Shown in pieces: positions 28,965-36,717 of a DNA stretch of 64,000 bases. How positions within the stretch are numbered: the first letter of the stretch is position 1; the number at the start of each line of letters is the position of its first letter. The DNA comes from Flavobacterium sp. MFBS3-15. GTDB taxonomy: Bacteria > Bacteroidota > Bacteroidia > Flavobacteriales > Flavobacteriaceae. The stretch covers positions 24,998 to 88,997 of the forward strand of contig NZ_JAPCHV010000020.1 in the NCBI RefSeq assembly GCF_026107645.2, given 5' to 3'. The position numbers and the translations under genes are program-made. The notes under the pieces were generated by a model. It did not search any database. It was given only the letters and a program-made list of their open reading frames with translations, and was not told the origin of the DNA.

Positions 28965-29966
28965 ATGAAAAAAACCAAAATAGCCATTAACGGTTTCGGG
29001 CGTATAGGCCGCAACCTTTTCAGGCTTTTGCTAGATCACCCATCCATAGAGGTAGTTGCCATCAATGACATTGCCGACAGCCGAACCATGGCACACCTGC
29101 TTAAATATGACAGCATACACGGCATACTCCCATACGAGGTTTCGCATACCGACAATACACTGGTGGTGGACGGCAAATCGTACAGCTATTTCAGCAAAAA
29201 GAACGCCGAGGACCTTGACTGGGCTGCTTTGGGGATTGACATCGTAGTAGAATCTACCGGCAAATTCAAGACCCTTGAGGATGCCGAAAAGCATATTACG
29301 GCCGGGGCAAAAAGGGTAATACTCTCCGCGCCGCCGGAAGACGACCGCATAAAAACCGTAGTCCTTGGCGTGAACGGGCACATACTTGACGGTTCGGAAA
29401 GCGTAATATCCAACGCGAGCTGCACCACCAACAATGCCGCACCGATGATGAAAGTAATCAACGAGCTTTGCGGGATTGAGCAGGCTTACATTACTACAGT
29501 ACACTCGTATACCACCGACCAAAGCCTGCACGACCAGCCGCATAAGGACCTTCGCAGGGCAAGGGCTGCTTCGCAGTCGATCGTCCCTACCACTACCGGT
29601 GCCGCTAAGGCACTCACTAAGATATTTCCTGAATTTGTGGGTAAAATAGGCGGCGGCGGGATACGCGTACCGGTGCCGGACGGTTCGCTCACCGACATTA
29701 CCTGCTATGTAAAGCGCGAGGTGTCTATCGAAGAGATCAATGCTGCCTTTAAAACTGCCGCCGAAGGCGAACTGAAAGGCATCCTGGCCTATACCGAGGA
29801 CCCGATCGTATCGGTAGATATCATCGGCAACCGCAATTCCTGCCTGTTTGATGCCCAGCTAACCTCTGTCATCGACAAAATGGTCAAGGTTGTAGGCTGG
29901 TATGATAACGAAATTGGCTATTCGTCAAGGATAATTGATTTGATTGGGTATTGGAGAGTAAGGTGA
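28965..29966 (+). CDS. gap: Glyceraldehyde-3-phosphate dehydrogenase, type I
   Basis: A 333-residue enzyme of glycolysis/gluconeogenesis that oxidises glyceraldehyde 3-phosphate with NAD(P) and phosphate. The nucleotide site INGFGRIGRN is at 8-17. The catalytic cysteine is in SNASCTTNNAAP (about Cys153), the catalytic histidine in TTVHSYTTDQ, and the phosphate site in RRARAASQSIVPTTTGAAKA. The C-terminal WYDNEIGYSSRIIDL is intact. The Asp after the second strand (VVAINDIAD) favours NAD. It probably shares a transcript with lipA and ends 9 bases from the convergent toxin gene. Confidence 0.96.
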   Translation: MKKTKIAINGFGRIGRNLFRLLLDHPSIEVVAINDIADSRTMAHLLKYDSIHGILPYEVSHTDNTLVVDGKSYSYFSKKNAEDLDWAALGIDIVVESTGKFKTLEDAEKHITAGAKRVILSAPPEDDRIKTVVLGVNGHILDGSESVISNASCTTNNAAPMMKVINELCGIEQAYITTVHSYTTDQSLHDQPHKDLRRARAASQSIVPTTTGAAKALTKIFPEFVGKIGGGGIRVPVPDGSLTDITCYVKREVSIEEINAAFKTAAEGELKGILAYTEDPIVSVDIIGNRNSCLFDAQLTSVIDKMVKVVGWYDNEIGYSSRIIDLIGYWRVR

Positions 29967-29975
29967 ATGGGATAA

Positions 29976-30278
29976 TTACCTGAATCGTTTGTTATTAATA
30001 ATTAATCTGCTACTATGATGTACCGATAAAATATCTACGGCTTGTTCAGAGAATATGCGATATATTATCCGGTAATTCCCTAAAACTATCTCGCGGATAT
30101 TTTTGTCGTTTAATTCCGGGACAATCCTTCCGGAATAAGGAAACTCTTCCAGAACTTCTGTTTCCTCAAAAAAACGCTCAACCTGAATCCCGGCATACTT
30201 TTCAGAATCTTCTGCAATAAATTCAGCAATCCCATCAATATCAGATAAGGCTGAATCAGTCCACCTTATTTCAGCCAT
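29976..30278 (-). CDS. RelE/ParE-family toxin
   Basis: A 100-residue protein typical of ParE/RelE toxins: IRWTDSALSDIDGIAEFIAE at the N-terminus, GRIVPELNDKNIREIVLGNYRIIYRI in the middle, and a final strand with DILSVHHSSR. The fold class includes gyrase-directed toxins and ribosome-dependent RNases; sequence reading does not settle which this is, although the form looks more ParE-like. It overlaps the antitoxin gene by 13 bases and is last in the minus-strand run from lpxK. Confidence 0.88.
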   Translation of the reverse strand: MAEIRWTDSALSDIDGIAEFIAEDSEKYAGIQVERFFEETEVLEEFPYSGRIVPELNDKNIREIVLGNYRIIYRIFSEQAVDILSVHHSSRLIINNKRFR

Positions 30279-30448
30279 TTTTTCAGTCTTTCTTTAGCTT
30301 CAGCGGTAGACACTACCTGCCCGGCATTAGATTGCTCTAAGCCAAGCTCTATTTTTTGCAATAACAAAATCCTGTCAAATAAGTCATCTACGGAAAATGT
30401 GTTAGGCATATCCCTCATTGCTTCAATAATCTTCTCTTTGGTCAACAT
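30266..30448 (-). CDS. Small antitoxin of the RelE/ParE-type module
   Basis: A 60-residue protein upstream of and overlapping the toxin gene. The N-terminal part (LTKEKIIEAMRDMPNTFSVDDLFDRILLLQKIELGLEQ) resembles the short helical antitoxins paired with ParE toxins in Bacteroidota, and the C-terminal helix (TAEAKERLKKWLK) is probably toxin-binding. A minus-strand -7-like box, TATTTTTG, lies at 30468-30475, so the module may have its own promoter as well as read-through from the upstream phosphorylase gene. Confidence 0.82.
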   Translation of the reverse strand: MLTKEKIIEAMRDMPNTFSVDDLFDRILLLQKIELGLEQSNAGQVVSTAEAKERLKKWLK

Positions 30449-30484
30449 AACAGTTCTTTTCTTTACTCAAAAATACGAAATATT

Positions 30485-31297
30485 TTAATACCTCACTATC
30501 AGTTCTTTTATCAGCGCGCGTACTTTAGGTTCGGCATTTTTGGCCGCCATCAGCACCTCGTCGTGGCTTACAGCATCGATGGTCCCTTCCTCGCCCATGT
30601 CGGTAATGACTGATATACCGAATACCTCCATGTCCATGTGTCGTGCCACGATCACTTCGGGAACGGTTGACATACCCACACAGTCGGCACCCAGTATCTT
30701 CACCATGCGGTATTCCGAAAGTGTTTCGAAGGTTGGCCCCTGCAGCCCGAGATAAATGCCATCCTTTACATCAACACCCTGCGCTCTGGCAATTTCCTTA
30801 GCCTTACTGATCATTTTTCGGCTGTACGGCTCGCCCATATTCACAAAGCGTGGCCCGAAGCGCTCATCATTTTTTCCTCTCAGGGGGTGCTCCGGCATCA
30901 TGTTGATGTGGTCGTATATGATTACGATATCGCCTACCCTGTAAAAAGAATTCACCCCGCCCGAGGCATTGGAAACAATCAGTTTTTCCACCCCAAGGCA
31001 TTTCATCACACGCACCGGAAAGGTAACCTCCTGCATGCTGTAGCCTTCGTAATAATGAAAGCGTCCCTGCATGGCCACAACGGTTTGCCCGCCTATCTTT
31101 CCGAAAATAAGCGCGCCCTTATGCCCTTCCACGGTCGAAACCGGAAAGTTAGGTATCTCATTGTAAGGCAGTGTAAATTCAATTTCAATGTCATCGGCAA
31201 AGCCACCCAGGCCGGAGCCTAAAATGACGCCGTATTTCGGCGCGAAGTCAGTTTTGTCTTTGATGTACTTAACGGTTTGCTGTACTTGTTCCCACAT
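30485..31297 (-). CDS. Purine-nucleoside phosphorylase
   Basis: A 270-residue trimeric-type phosphorylase that splits purine nucleosides into base and ribose 1-phosphate. Motifs: phosphate-binding GVILGSGLGGFAD, the VEGHKGALIFGKI region, MQGRFHYYEGYSMQEVTFPVRVMK, SNASGGVN, and the purine-site LQGPTFETLSEYRMVKILGADCVGMST. I chose the ATG at 31297 (MWEQVQQ), which leaves a 29-base overlap with lpxK; an upstream in-frame ATG at 31324 would extend further into lpxK. The overlap implies cotranscription with lpxK. Confidence 0.94.
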   Translation of the reverse strand: MWEQVQQTVKYIKDKTDFAPKYGVILGSGLGGFADDIEIEFTLPYNEIPNFPVSTVEGHKGALIFGKIGGQTVVAMQGRFHYYEGYSMQEVTFPVRVMKCLGVEKLIVSNASGGVNSFYRVGDIVIIYDHINMMPEHPLRGKNDERFGPRFVNMGEPYSRKMISKAKEIARAQGVDVKDGIYLGLQGPTFETLSEYRMVKILGADCVGMSTVPEVIVARHMDMEVFGISVITDMGEEGTIDAVSHDEVLMAAKNAEPKVRALIKELIVRY

Positions 31298-32291
31298 AAT
31301 CGAGTATCGTTTTATCAAAATCATCGCCTCCGGACAGGAAACGGCTCCTTATGGGCAGGTAAAAAAGCTGCTCTTTAGGCAGCCTGCCTTTTAGCCGTAC
31401 AAAATCCTTCTCGGTGGTGATGATCATTTTTTGGTTAGCTTGCTGGTTTATTTCTTCAATATCTTTATCTGTAAAATCATGGTGGTCGGGAAAGGTAAGC
31501 ACAATGTCGCCCTCTTCACTCAAATGATCAAAGAACGGCTTCGGCTTGGCGATACCTGCTACGAGTACTTTCGGGTTGCCTTTTATTGCAGTAATGTCCC
31601 TGTGTCCTTCTTCAGAATGCACCTCCATATCGTAGTCGATATGCGTAAAATACACCTTTTGCCCGGGCTGTGCCTTTAACTTTGCCCTTATTTTTACCTG
31701 TTCACTTTGCGATAATTCCGGCGGGCACTTGGTTACAATGATAACATCGGCCCTTTTGGCCCCACTTCTCCCCTCACGCAGGTTTCCGGCAGGCAGGATG
31801 AAGTCGTCGGCATACAGGTCGCCATACGCGGTAAGCAGTATATAAAAACCGGCCTTTACCCTGCGGTGCTGGTACGCATCGTCAAGAAGGATCACTTCAG
31901 GCCGTGGTGAAAGCGACAACAGCTGCCCTATGCCGTTTTTACGGTCGGCATCTACTGCCACACGGATATTCGGGAATTTGGAATGGAACTGGTAGGGCTC
32001 ATCGCCAAGGATGGCGGCATTGGCTGAATCACCGGCAAGCACATAGCCTTTTGACTTCCTTTTGTAGCCCCTGCTCAGGGTTGCCACCCGGTACCGTCCC
32101 GAAAGAAGCCGGATAAGGTATTCCGTTTGGGGTGTTTTTCCCGTACCGCCCGTACTGAGGTTGCCGATGGCAATTACGGGGACATCAAAGGTGTAAGAGG
32201 TAAAAAGCCCTTTGTCATAAAAATGATTCCTAATGGCAGTAACTGCCCAATACAGCCATGAAAACGGGAATAAAATTTTTCGCAAATCCAT
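31269..32291 (-). CDS. lpxK: Tetraacyldisaccharide 4'-kinase
   Basis: A 340-residue enzyme that phosphorylates the 4' position of the lipid A precursor at the inner membrane. A hydrophobic N-terminal segment (FPFSWLYWAVTAI) anchors it. The P-loop is IGNLSTGGTGKTP, followed by ATLSRGYKRKSKGYV, GDEPYQF and ILLDDAYQHRRVKAGFYILL, the last being the conserved DD-QHR block. The chosen start is the ATG at 32291, since ten additional in-frame residues upstream do not resemble the family. It overlaps the phosphorylase start. Confidence 0.95.
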   Translation of the reverse strand: MDLRKILFPFSWLYWAVTAIRNHFYDKGLFTSYTFDVPVIAIGNLSTGGTGKTPQTEYLIRLLSGRYRVATLSRGYKRKSKGYVLAGDSANAAILGDEPYQFHSKFPNIRVAVDADRKNGIGQLLSLSPRPEVILLDDAYQHRRVKAGFYILLTAYGDLYADDFILPAGNLREGRSGAKRADVIIVTKCPPELSQSEQVKIRAKLKAQPGQKVYFTHIDYDMEVHSEEGHRDITAIKGNPKVLVAGIAKPKPFFDHLSEEGDIVLTFPDHHDFTDKDIEEINQQANQKMIITTEKDFVRLKGRLPKEQLFYLPIRSRFLSGGDDFDKTILDYVGTSTANR

Positions 32292-32530
32292 ACTACGAAG
32301 ATACGGTTTTCGGGACATCAAAGCATAAAAAATGGATTTGCATTACGTACAGACTTACATTTTTACAAACGATTTGAGATTAAAACCGCTAAAAACGCAA
32401 TTCGGAGCAGCCTATACAAATAATAACAATTTTTATTCAATAAAAAACAATGTTTAACGTTATTATTTTAGGTTTTTAGAAACTTTTTTCATTTTTTTGC
32501 TCCACGCAAAACTATTAATGTTTATAACCA

Positions 32531-33124
32531 ATGAAAAAACTAATACTCTCAATAGCCATTCTGGCAGTAATGACTTTCGTAGCCTGCTCGGAGGACGAAA
32601 AAGACTATACGCCCAACTACATAGGCTGTACGCATTGCGCAATTCCGGAGGAAGAAGGCTATGAGGTATGTGTTGACGAAAGCGGCAACGCGTTTGTTGG
32701 TAATGCCGATACCGGGATTCCTTTAGAGCAATATTTCGACCTATTTTGCGACAACGAGCCTAATATTGAAGGCCAGGAGCCTGTGTACACCGATTGCGTA
32801 TTGTGCATATCTGAGGAGCACCCTGATGGTTTGAAAACCTGTAAAGGCTCTAATGGCAATGCCTTTACCTTTGTAGGCACTACCGGTACAGATACGCAAT
32901 TTCCTTATGCTGAATATCTGGCAGCCATGTGCGACAGCACGGCAGAAATTCCTGAAGAGCCTGTTGAACTTACGAATTGTGTGGACTGTGAAGCCGCAGG
33001 AGTGTCTATGGGCGAAGTATGCAAGGGGCCAAACGGCCATGCCTACCTGGAGGGTACAGATACCGGTATGAGCTACAGCCAGTACATCAACTCAATCGAG
33101 GCTGCCGGCGGAAACTGCAACTAA
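32531..33124 (+). CDS. Lipoprotein with three tandem four-cysteine repeats
   Basis: A 197-residue protein with a clear lipobox (AVMTFVACSED, Cys19). The mature part consists of three homologous repeats, each with CxxC, a third Cys 10-11 residues later, and a fourth 25-31 residues after that: Cys33/36/47/73, 89/92/104/134 and 150/153/164/196. Each repeat also keeps a G-NA/HA core and an aromatic-rich helix before the last Cys (LEQYFDLFC, YAEYLAAMC, YSQYINSI). I do not recognise the family. Disulfide-bonded or metal-binding folds are both possible. It is a single-gene unit with its own terminator. Confidence 0.85.
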   Translation: MKKLILSIAILAVMTFVACSEDEKDYTPNYIGCTHCAIPEEEGYEVCVDESGNAFVGNADTGIPLEQYFDLFCDNEPNIEGQEPVYTDCVLCISEEHPDGLKTCKGSNGNAFTFVGTTGTDTQFPYAEYLAAMCDSTAEIPEEPVELTNCVDCEAAGVSMGEVCKGPNGHAYLEGTDTGMSYSQYINSIEAAGGNCN

Positions 33125-33149
33125 TCCCCGGATTTGAAAATATACTATA

Positions 33150-33178
33150 AACCGCTCTTTTAAGGGCGGTTTTTTTTT
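33150..33178 (+). terminator. Terminator after the cysteine-repeat lipoprotein gene
   Basis: AACCGC-CTTTTAAGG-GCGGTT is followed by a run of T. The T run lies 10 bases upstream of a TAACTTTG box (33188-33195) that may serve the next gene. Confidence 0.85.
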
Positions 33179-33215
33179 GAATTGGCTTAACTTTGAAGCA
33201 AGAACAGAAAAGGCA

Positions 33216-34310
33216 ATGAAGATTAAAGACATTATCGCGATACTTGAAGCAATGGCCCCCACGGCCTATGCAGAGGATTTTGACAACGTAGGGCTGCTGA
33301 CCGGCAATGACGGCGCCACGGCAACCGGCATAATGGTATGCCACGATGCGCTTGAAAGCGTTATTGATGAAGCCATCAGTAAAAACTGCAATTTTGTGGT
33401 GTGCTTCCACCCTATTTTATTTTCGGGGCTTAAAAAGATTACCGGCAAAAATTATGTAGAGCGTGCCGTCATCAAAGCGATAAAAAATGACATTACCCTG
33501 TATGCCGTGCATACTGCCCTGGACAACCACAAGCAGGGCGTGAACAAAATATTCTGCGATGCCCTTGGCCTTAAAGAGACCCGTATACTTATCCCTAAAG
33601 AAGGCTTCATCCGCAAGCTTGTGACCTATACCATCCCCGAAAATGCAGAAACCCTCCGGAACGCACTATTTGATGCAGGCGCAGGGAACATAGGCAATTA
33701 TGAATATTGCAGCTTTACCAGCATGGGCAAGGGATCTTACCAGGGGAATGCCGACAGCAACCCCGAAGTGGGCGCGCCGGGTGAATTTGTAGAAACACAG
33801 GAAATAAAGATCGAAGTCACTTTTGAAAAGCATCTTGAAGGAAAAATACTCAAAGCGCTCTTCAGCAGCCATGTATACGAAGAAGCTGCCTACGAGGTCT
33901 ATACGCTGGACAACCGCCACCAGAACATCGGCCTGGGCATGACCGGAGAACTTGCCAACCCGATGGAAGAAGGCGCATTCCTCCAGTTTGTGAGGGACAC
34001 CATGAAGGCAAGGGGGATCCGCCATAGCGCCTATACCGGCAGGATGATAAAAAAAGTAGCCGTGCTGGGCGGTTCGGGCAGTTTTGCCATAAAGAACGCA
34101 ATAGCTTCGGGGGCGGATGCCTTCCTGACCGCGGACCTGAAGTACCACCAGTTTTATGAAGCCGAAGGCAAGCTGCTGCTGGCCGACATAGGGCATTTTG
34201 AGAGCGAGAGGTTTACATCGGATTACATGGCAGGATTCTTATCGGAAAGGGTGCGCGAAATACCTGTAATACTGTCGGGTGTAAATACCAACCCGGTGTA
34301 TTACCTTTAA
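33216..34310 (+). CDS. NIF3-like dinuclear metal-centre protein
   Basis: A 364-residue protein of the long NIF3 type. The N- and C-terminal halves form the conserved fold with putative metal ligands in VVCFHPILFSGLK, YAVHTALDN and DIGHFESERF. A CutA/PII-like insertion occupies roughly residues 125-235 (KLVTYTIPENAETLRNALFDAGAGNIGNYEYCSF). The family is assigned to GTP cyclohydrolase I type 2 in databases, but its true activity is unsettled. The start is the ATG at 33216. A coiled-coil protein often found beside NIF3 follows at 35045, with one convergent gene between. Confidence 0.92.
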   Translation: MKIKDIIAILEAMAPTAYAEDFDNVGLLTGNDGATATGIMVCHDALESVIDEAISKNCNFVVCFHPILFSGLKKITGKNYVERAVIKAIKNDITLYAVHTALDNHKQGVNKIFCDALGLKETRILIPKEGFIRKLVTYTIPENAETLRNALFDAGAGNIGNYEYCSFTSMGKGSYQGNADSNPEVGAPGEFVETQEIKIEVTFEKHLEGKILKALFSSHVYEEAAYEVYTLDNRHQNIGLGMTGELANPMEEGAFLQFVRDTMKARGIRHSAYTGRMIKKVAVLGGSGSFAIKNAIASGADAFLTADLKYHQFYEAEGKLLLADIGHFESERFTSDYMAGFLSERVREIPVILSGVNTNPVYYL

Positions 34311-34850
34311 CTACCATTCAGTAATTATCCGCTTAACCTGTTTTAGTCCAAAAATAAAGATACTGCTGAATAATATTCCAAGTAGTATCACGAACAGGCA
34401 TCCAATATTCTTTATCATCCTGTCTTTAAAGCTTTCAGGCGGAACATGTCGAATGACATTATTTTTCCTGGCGTTTTCCCTTGTCTGATCTTCTATCGCA
34501 CGCTTCCGCACCTCCAATGCTTCAAGCTTCTCTCTTGCATAAACAGGGAGAGCCGTTGTATCACCCCTGAAATTAATGTCCTTCAGGATTTGCTGCGGGG
34601 AGTTATTTACAGATTCCTCATATAATGCAACGCATTCCTTTACATGGCCGATCACAGGATCGTCTAACATCCAGAAGAGGCCCGCGGCATCCAGGAAACC
34701 GGCATCATAATATAGCTGACCGAGATCAGTGCGCCATTGTATTTCGTGCGGATAGCTGTTAATAAGGCTACGAAGGCGCATAGCAGCCTTCATCTTCATT
34801 CCCCTTTTATTATCGTATTGAACTTTTCCAAGCGCATTATGATATCCCAT
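34311..34850 (-). CDS. Small TPR-like membrane protein, possibly DUF6584 family
   Basis: A 179-residue protein. The N-terminal half forms TPR-like helices (AMRLRSLINSYPHEIQWRTDLGQLYYDAGFLDAAGLFWML) resembling DUF6584 proteins, though I am not certain. A charged middle segment follows, and a C-terminal transmembrane helix (IGCLFVILLGILFSSIFIFGL) anchors it. The start is preceded by AGGAGG at 8-base spacing, an unusually good Shine-Dalgarno for this group. The gene sits between NIF3 and the coiled-coil gene on the opposite strand, which suggests insertion. Function is unknown. Confidence 0.7.
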   Translation of the reverse strand: MGYHNALGKVQYDNKRGMKMKAAMRLRSLINSYPHEIQWRTDLGQLYYDAGFLDAAGLFWMLDDPVIGHVKECVALYEESVNNSPQQILKDINFRGDTTALPVYAREKLEALEVRKRAIEDQTRENARKNNVIRHVPPESFKDRMIKNIGCLFVILLGILFSSIFIFGLKQVKRIITEW

Positions 34851-34858
34851 TTTTATTT

Positions 34859-34864
34859 CCTCCT
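34859..34864 (-). promoter_or_regulatory. Strong Shine-Dalgarno sequence (AGGAGG) before the 34850 start
   Basis: AGGAGG on the minus strand is separated by 8 bases from the ATG at 34850. Most starts in this window have A-rich leaders and no such site, so this one both supports the start and is unusual. Confidence 0.7.
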
Positions 34865-34958
34865 GATTATACGTGTAAATATATAAATACTTTTCGGCTG
34901 GCAGTATAGGAAACTATGGCCTCACAGTGCGCGAATGAAATATAAAATCTTTTCGAAC

Positions 34959-34991
34959 TTGCCTGAGTTACGAAAAAAATCCCTAATTTTG
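34959..34991 (+). promoter_or_regulatory. Well-matched Bacteroidota promoter for the coiled-coil gene
   Basis: TTG (34959-34961), 22 bases, TAATTTTG (34984-34991). This fits TTG-N17-23-TAnnTTTG exactly. It leaves a leader of roughly 45-50 bases before the ATG at 35045. Confidence 0.65.
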
Positions 34992-35044
34992 CAATCATTT
35001 TATTTATCGGAAGGAAATATAAATCAAGTTAAGTACTTATACAT

Positions 35045-35824
35045 ATGGCGAATACCAAGGAATTGAGTGTTGAAGAGAAATTAAGGGCACTTTATGATCT
35101 GCAATTGATCGACTCCAGAATTGACGAAATCAGGAACGTAAGGGGCGAACTGCCTCTTGAGGTGGAAGACCTGGAGGATGAAGTTGCCGGATTGGGCACA
35201 AGGCTTGAAAAACTTAAATCCGACCTTGAATCCATCGAAGACCAGATCAGGGAAAAAAAGAACGCCATTGACGATCACAAGGCTGCCATCAAAAAGTATA
35301 CAGAGCAGCAAAAAAATGTTCGCAATAACCGCGAATTCAACTCCCTGAGCAAGGAGGTAGAATTCCAGGAACTTGAAATACAGCTTGCAGAGAAGCAGAT
35401 CAGGGAAATGAAAGCTTCTATCGAGCACAAAAAAGAAATCATCGAGCAGTCTGCTGAAAAGCTTGAATCCAAGACATCGCACCTGGGCCACAAAAAATCG
35501 GAGCTTGACGCCATCATGGCTGAAACCGAAAAGGAAGAAAACTTCCTTATGGAAAAATCAGCCGAGTATCAGGGCATGATCGAGGAAAGGCTTCTCAACG
35601 CCTATAAAAGGATCAGGACCAGCGTAAGGAACGGCCTTGCCGTAGTATCTATCGAGAGGGGCGCATCTGCAGGCTCTTTCTTTACGATACCTCCGCAAAC
35701 GCAGATGGAGATTGCCGCCCGCAAAAAGATCATCACCGATGAGCACAGCGGAAGGATCCTTGTAGACAGTGCGCTGGCTGACGAGGAGAAAGAGAAAATG
35801 GAGCAATTGTTTGCTAAAATATAA
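35045..35824 (+). CDS. Coiled-coil protein of the C4-type zinc-ribbon family, cysteines lost
   Basis: A 259-residue protein. Residues about 10-185 form a long antiparallel coiled coil (LRALYDLQLIDSRIDEI, VEDLEDEVAGLGTRLEKLKS, QQKNVRNNREFNSLSKEVEF). The C-terminal block (about 205-245) aligns with the zf-RING_7 zinc ribbon: GSFFTIPPQTQMEIAARKKI and ITDEHSGRILVD. The family normally has CxxC before the IPPQ segment and CxxCGRI after it; here those positions are Ser, Ala, Asp or other residues, and the protein has no cysteine in this region. Fold is probably kept without zinc. The role may involve nucleic acid or cell-surface assembly but is unproven. Confidence 0.88.
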   Translation: MANTKELSVEEKLRALYDLQLIDSRIDEIRNVRGELPLEVEDLEDEVAGLGTRLEKLKSDLESIEDQIREKKNAIDDHKAAIKKYTEQQKNVRNNREFNSLSKEVEFQELEIQLAEKQIREMKASIEHKKEIIEQSAEKLESKTSHLGHKKSELDAIMAETEKEENFLMEKSAEYQGMIEERLLNAYKRIRTSVRNGLAVVSIERGASAGSFFTIPPQTQMEIAARKKIITDEHSGRILVDSALADEEKEKMEQLFAKI

Positions 35825-35827
35825 TAC

Positions 35828-35856
35828 CAAGCCCTCCGCAACCGGGGGGCTTTTTT
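35828..35856 (+). terminator. Terminator after the coiled-coil gene
   Basis: AAGCCCTCC-GCAA-CCGGGGGGCTT is followed by TTTTTT, just beyond the stop codon. The next start is 8 bases further, so the hydrolase gene depends on read-through or an internal promoter. Confidence 0.75.
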
Positions 35857-35863
35857 AATCGCC

Positions 35864-36712
35864 ATGCAGAAAGCCCTTACCTTCGTCATCACCAAGCTTT
35901 TGGGACTCTACATTAATGCCCTTGGATATATTGCGCCAAAAAAGGCTACCGCCCTTGCCTATAAGTATTTTAGCGAGCCCAGGGGCGGCAGGCTGCTAAA
36001 AGAAGAGCTGCCCGCCATACTGACGGAAGCAGCGGCCGAAATGGTGACGCACGGCGAATTTGTTTTCCAGATGTACACCTGGAAAGGCAACGAAAATACG
36101 ATACTGCTGGTACACGGATGGGAGAGCAACGCCTCACGGTGGGAAAACCTCATAGCCCACCTTAAGCGTTCCGGCAGCACTGTGATTGCGTTGGATGCAC
36201 CGGCACACGGGCTGTCATCGGGTACGGAGTTTACCATTCCGCGCTATGCTGAATTCATAGACATACTGGTGCGGAAATACAGTCCGAAAAGCCTTGTAGG
36301 CCACTCTATAGGCGGTGCTACCATATTGTATTACCAATCCCACTATCCTAACGACATTATTGAAAAAATGATCGTGCTGGGCGCACCCTGCGACTTTAAT
36401 ACCGTACTGACCAACTATGCAGGGATACTGAGCCTTAACAGCAATGTGTTCCTGATGCTCAAAAAGCATTTCCTTGATCATTTCAGGATCAATACCGACA
36501 ATTTTTGCGGCGACCTTTTTGCGTCAAAAATAAAGGTAAAAGGCCTCCTTGCACATGATGAGGACGATACCGTGGTTTCGATTAAGGAAGGCCGGAAAAT
36601 AGCCAAAGCGTGGCCCGAAGCCGAATTTATTGTTACAGCCGGGCTGGGCCACAGCATGCACGATGAGCAGCTGTACAGCCGCATCTACAGCTTTCTCTTT
36701 GACGAAAAATAA
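35864..36712 (+). CDS. Alpha/beta hydrolase
   Basis: A 282-residue alpha/beta-fold hydrolase. The oxyanion region is LLVHGWESNASRWENLI, with DAPAHGLSSG after the third strand. The nucleophile elbow is LVGHSIGGA (Ser), the acid is probably in LLAHDEDDTVVS, and the catalytic His in AGLGHSMHDEQ. There is no signal peptide. Substrate is not predictable from sequence. The start lies immediately after the upstream terminator, and the gene converges with the subtilase gene. Confidence 0.9.
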   Translation: MQKALTFVITKLLGLYINALGYIAPKKATALAYKYFSEPRGGRLLKEELPAILTEAAAEMVTHGEFVFQMYTWKGNENTILLVHGWESNASRWENLIAHLKRSGSTVIALDAPAHGLSSGTEFTIPRYAEFIDILVRKYSPKSLVGHSIGGATILYYQSHYPNDIIEKMIVLGAPCDFNTVLTNYAGILSLNSNVFLMLKKHFLDHFRINTDNFCGDLFASKIKVKGLLAHDEDDTVVSIKEGRKIAKAWPEAEFIVTAGLGHSMHDEQLYSRIYSFLFDEK

Positions 36713-36717
36713 TATTG

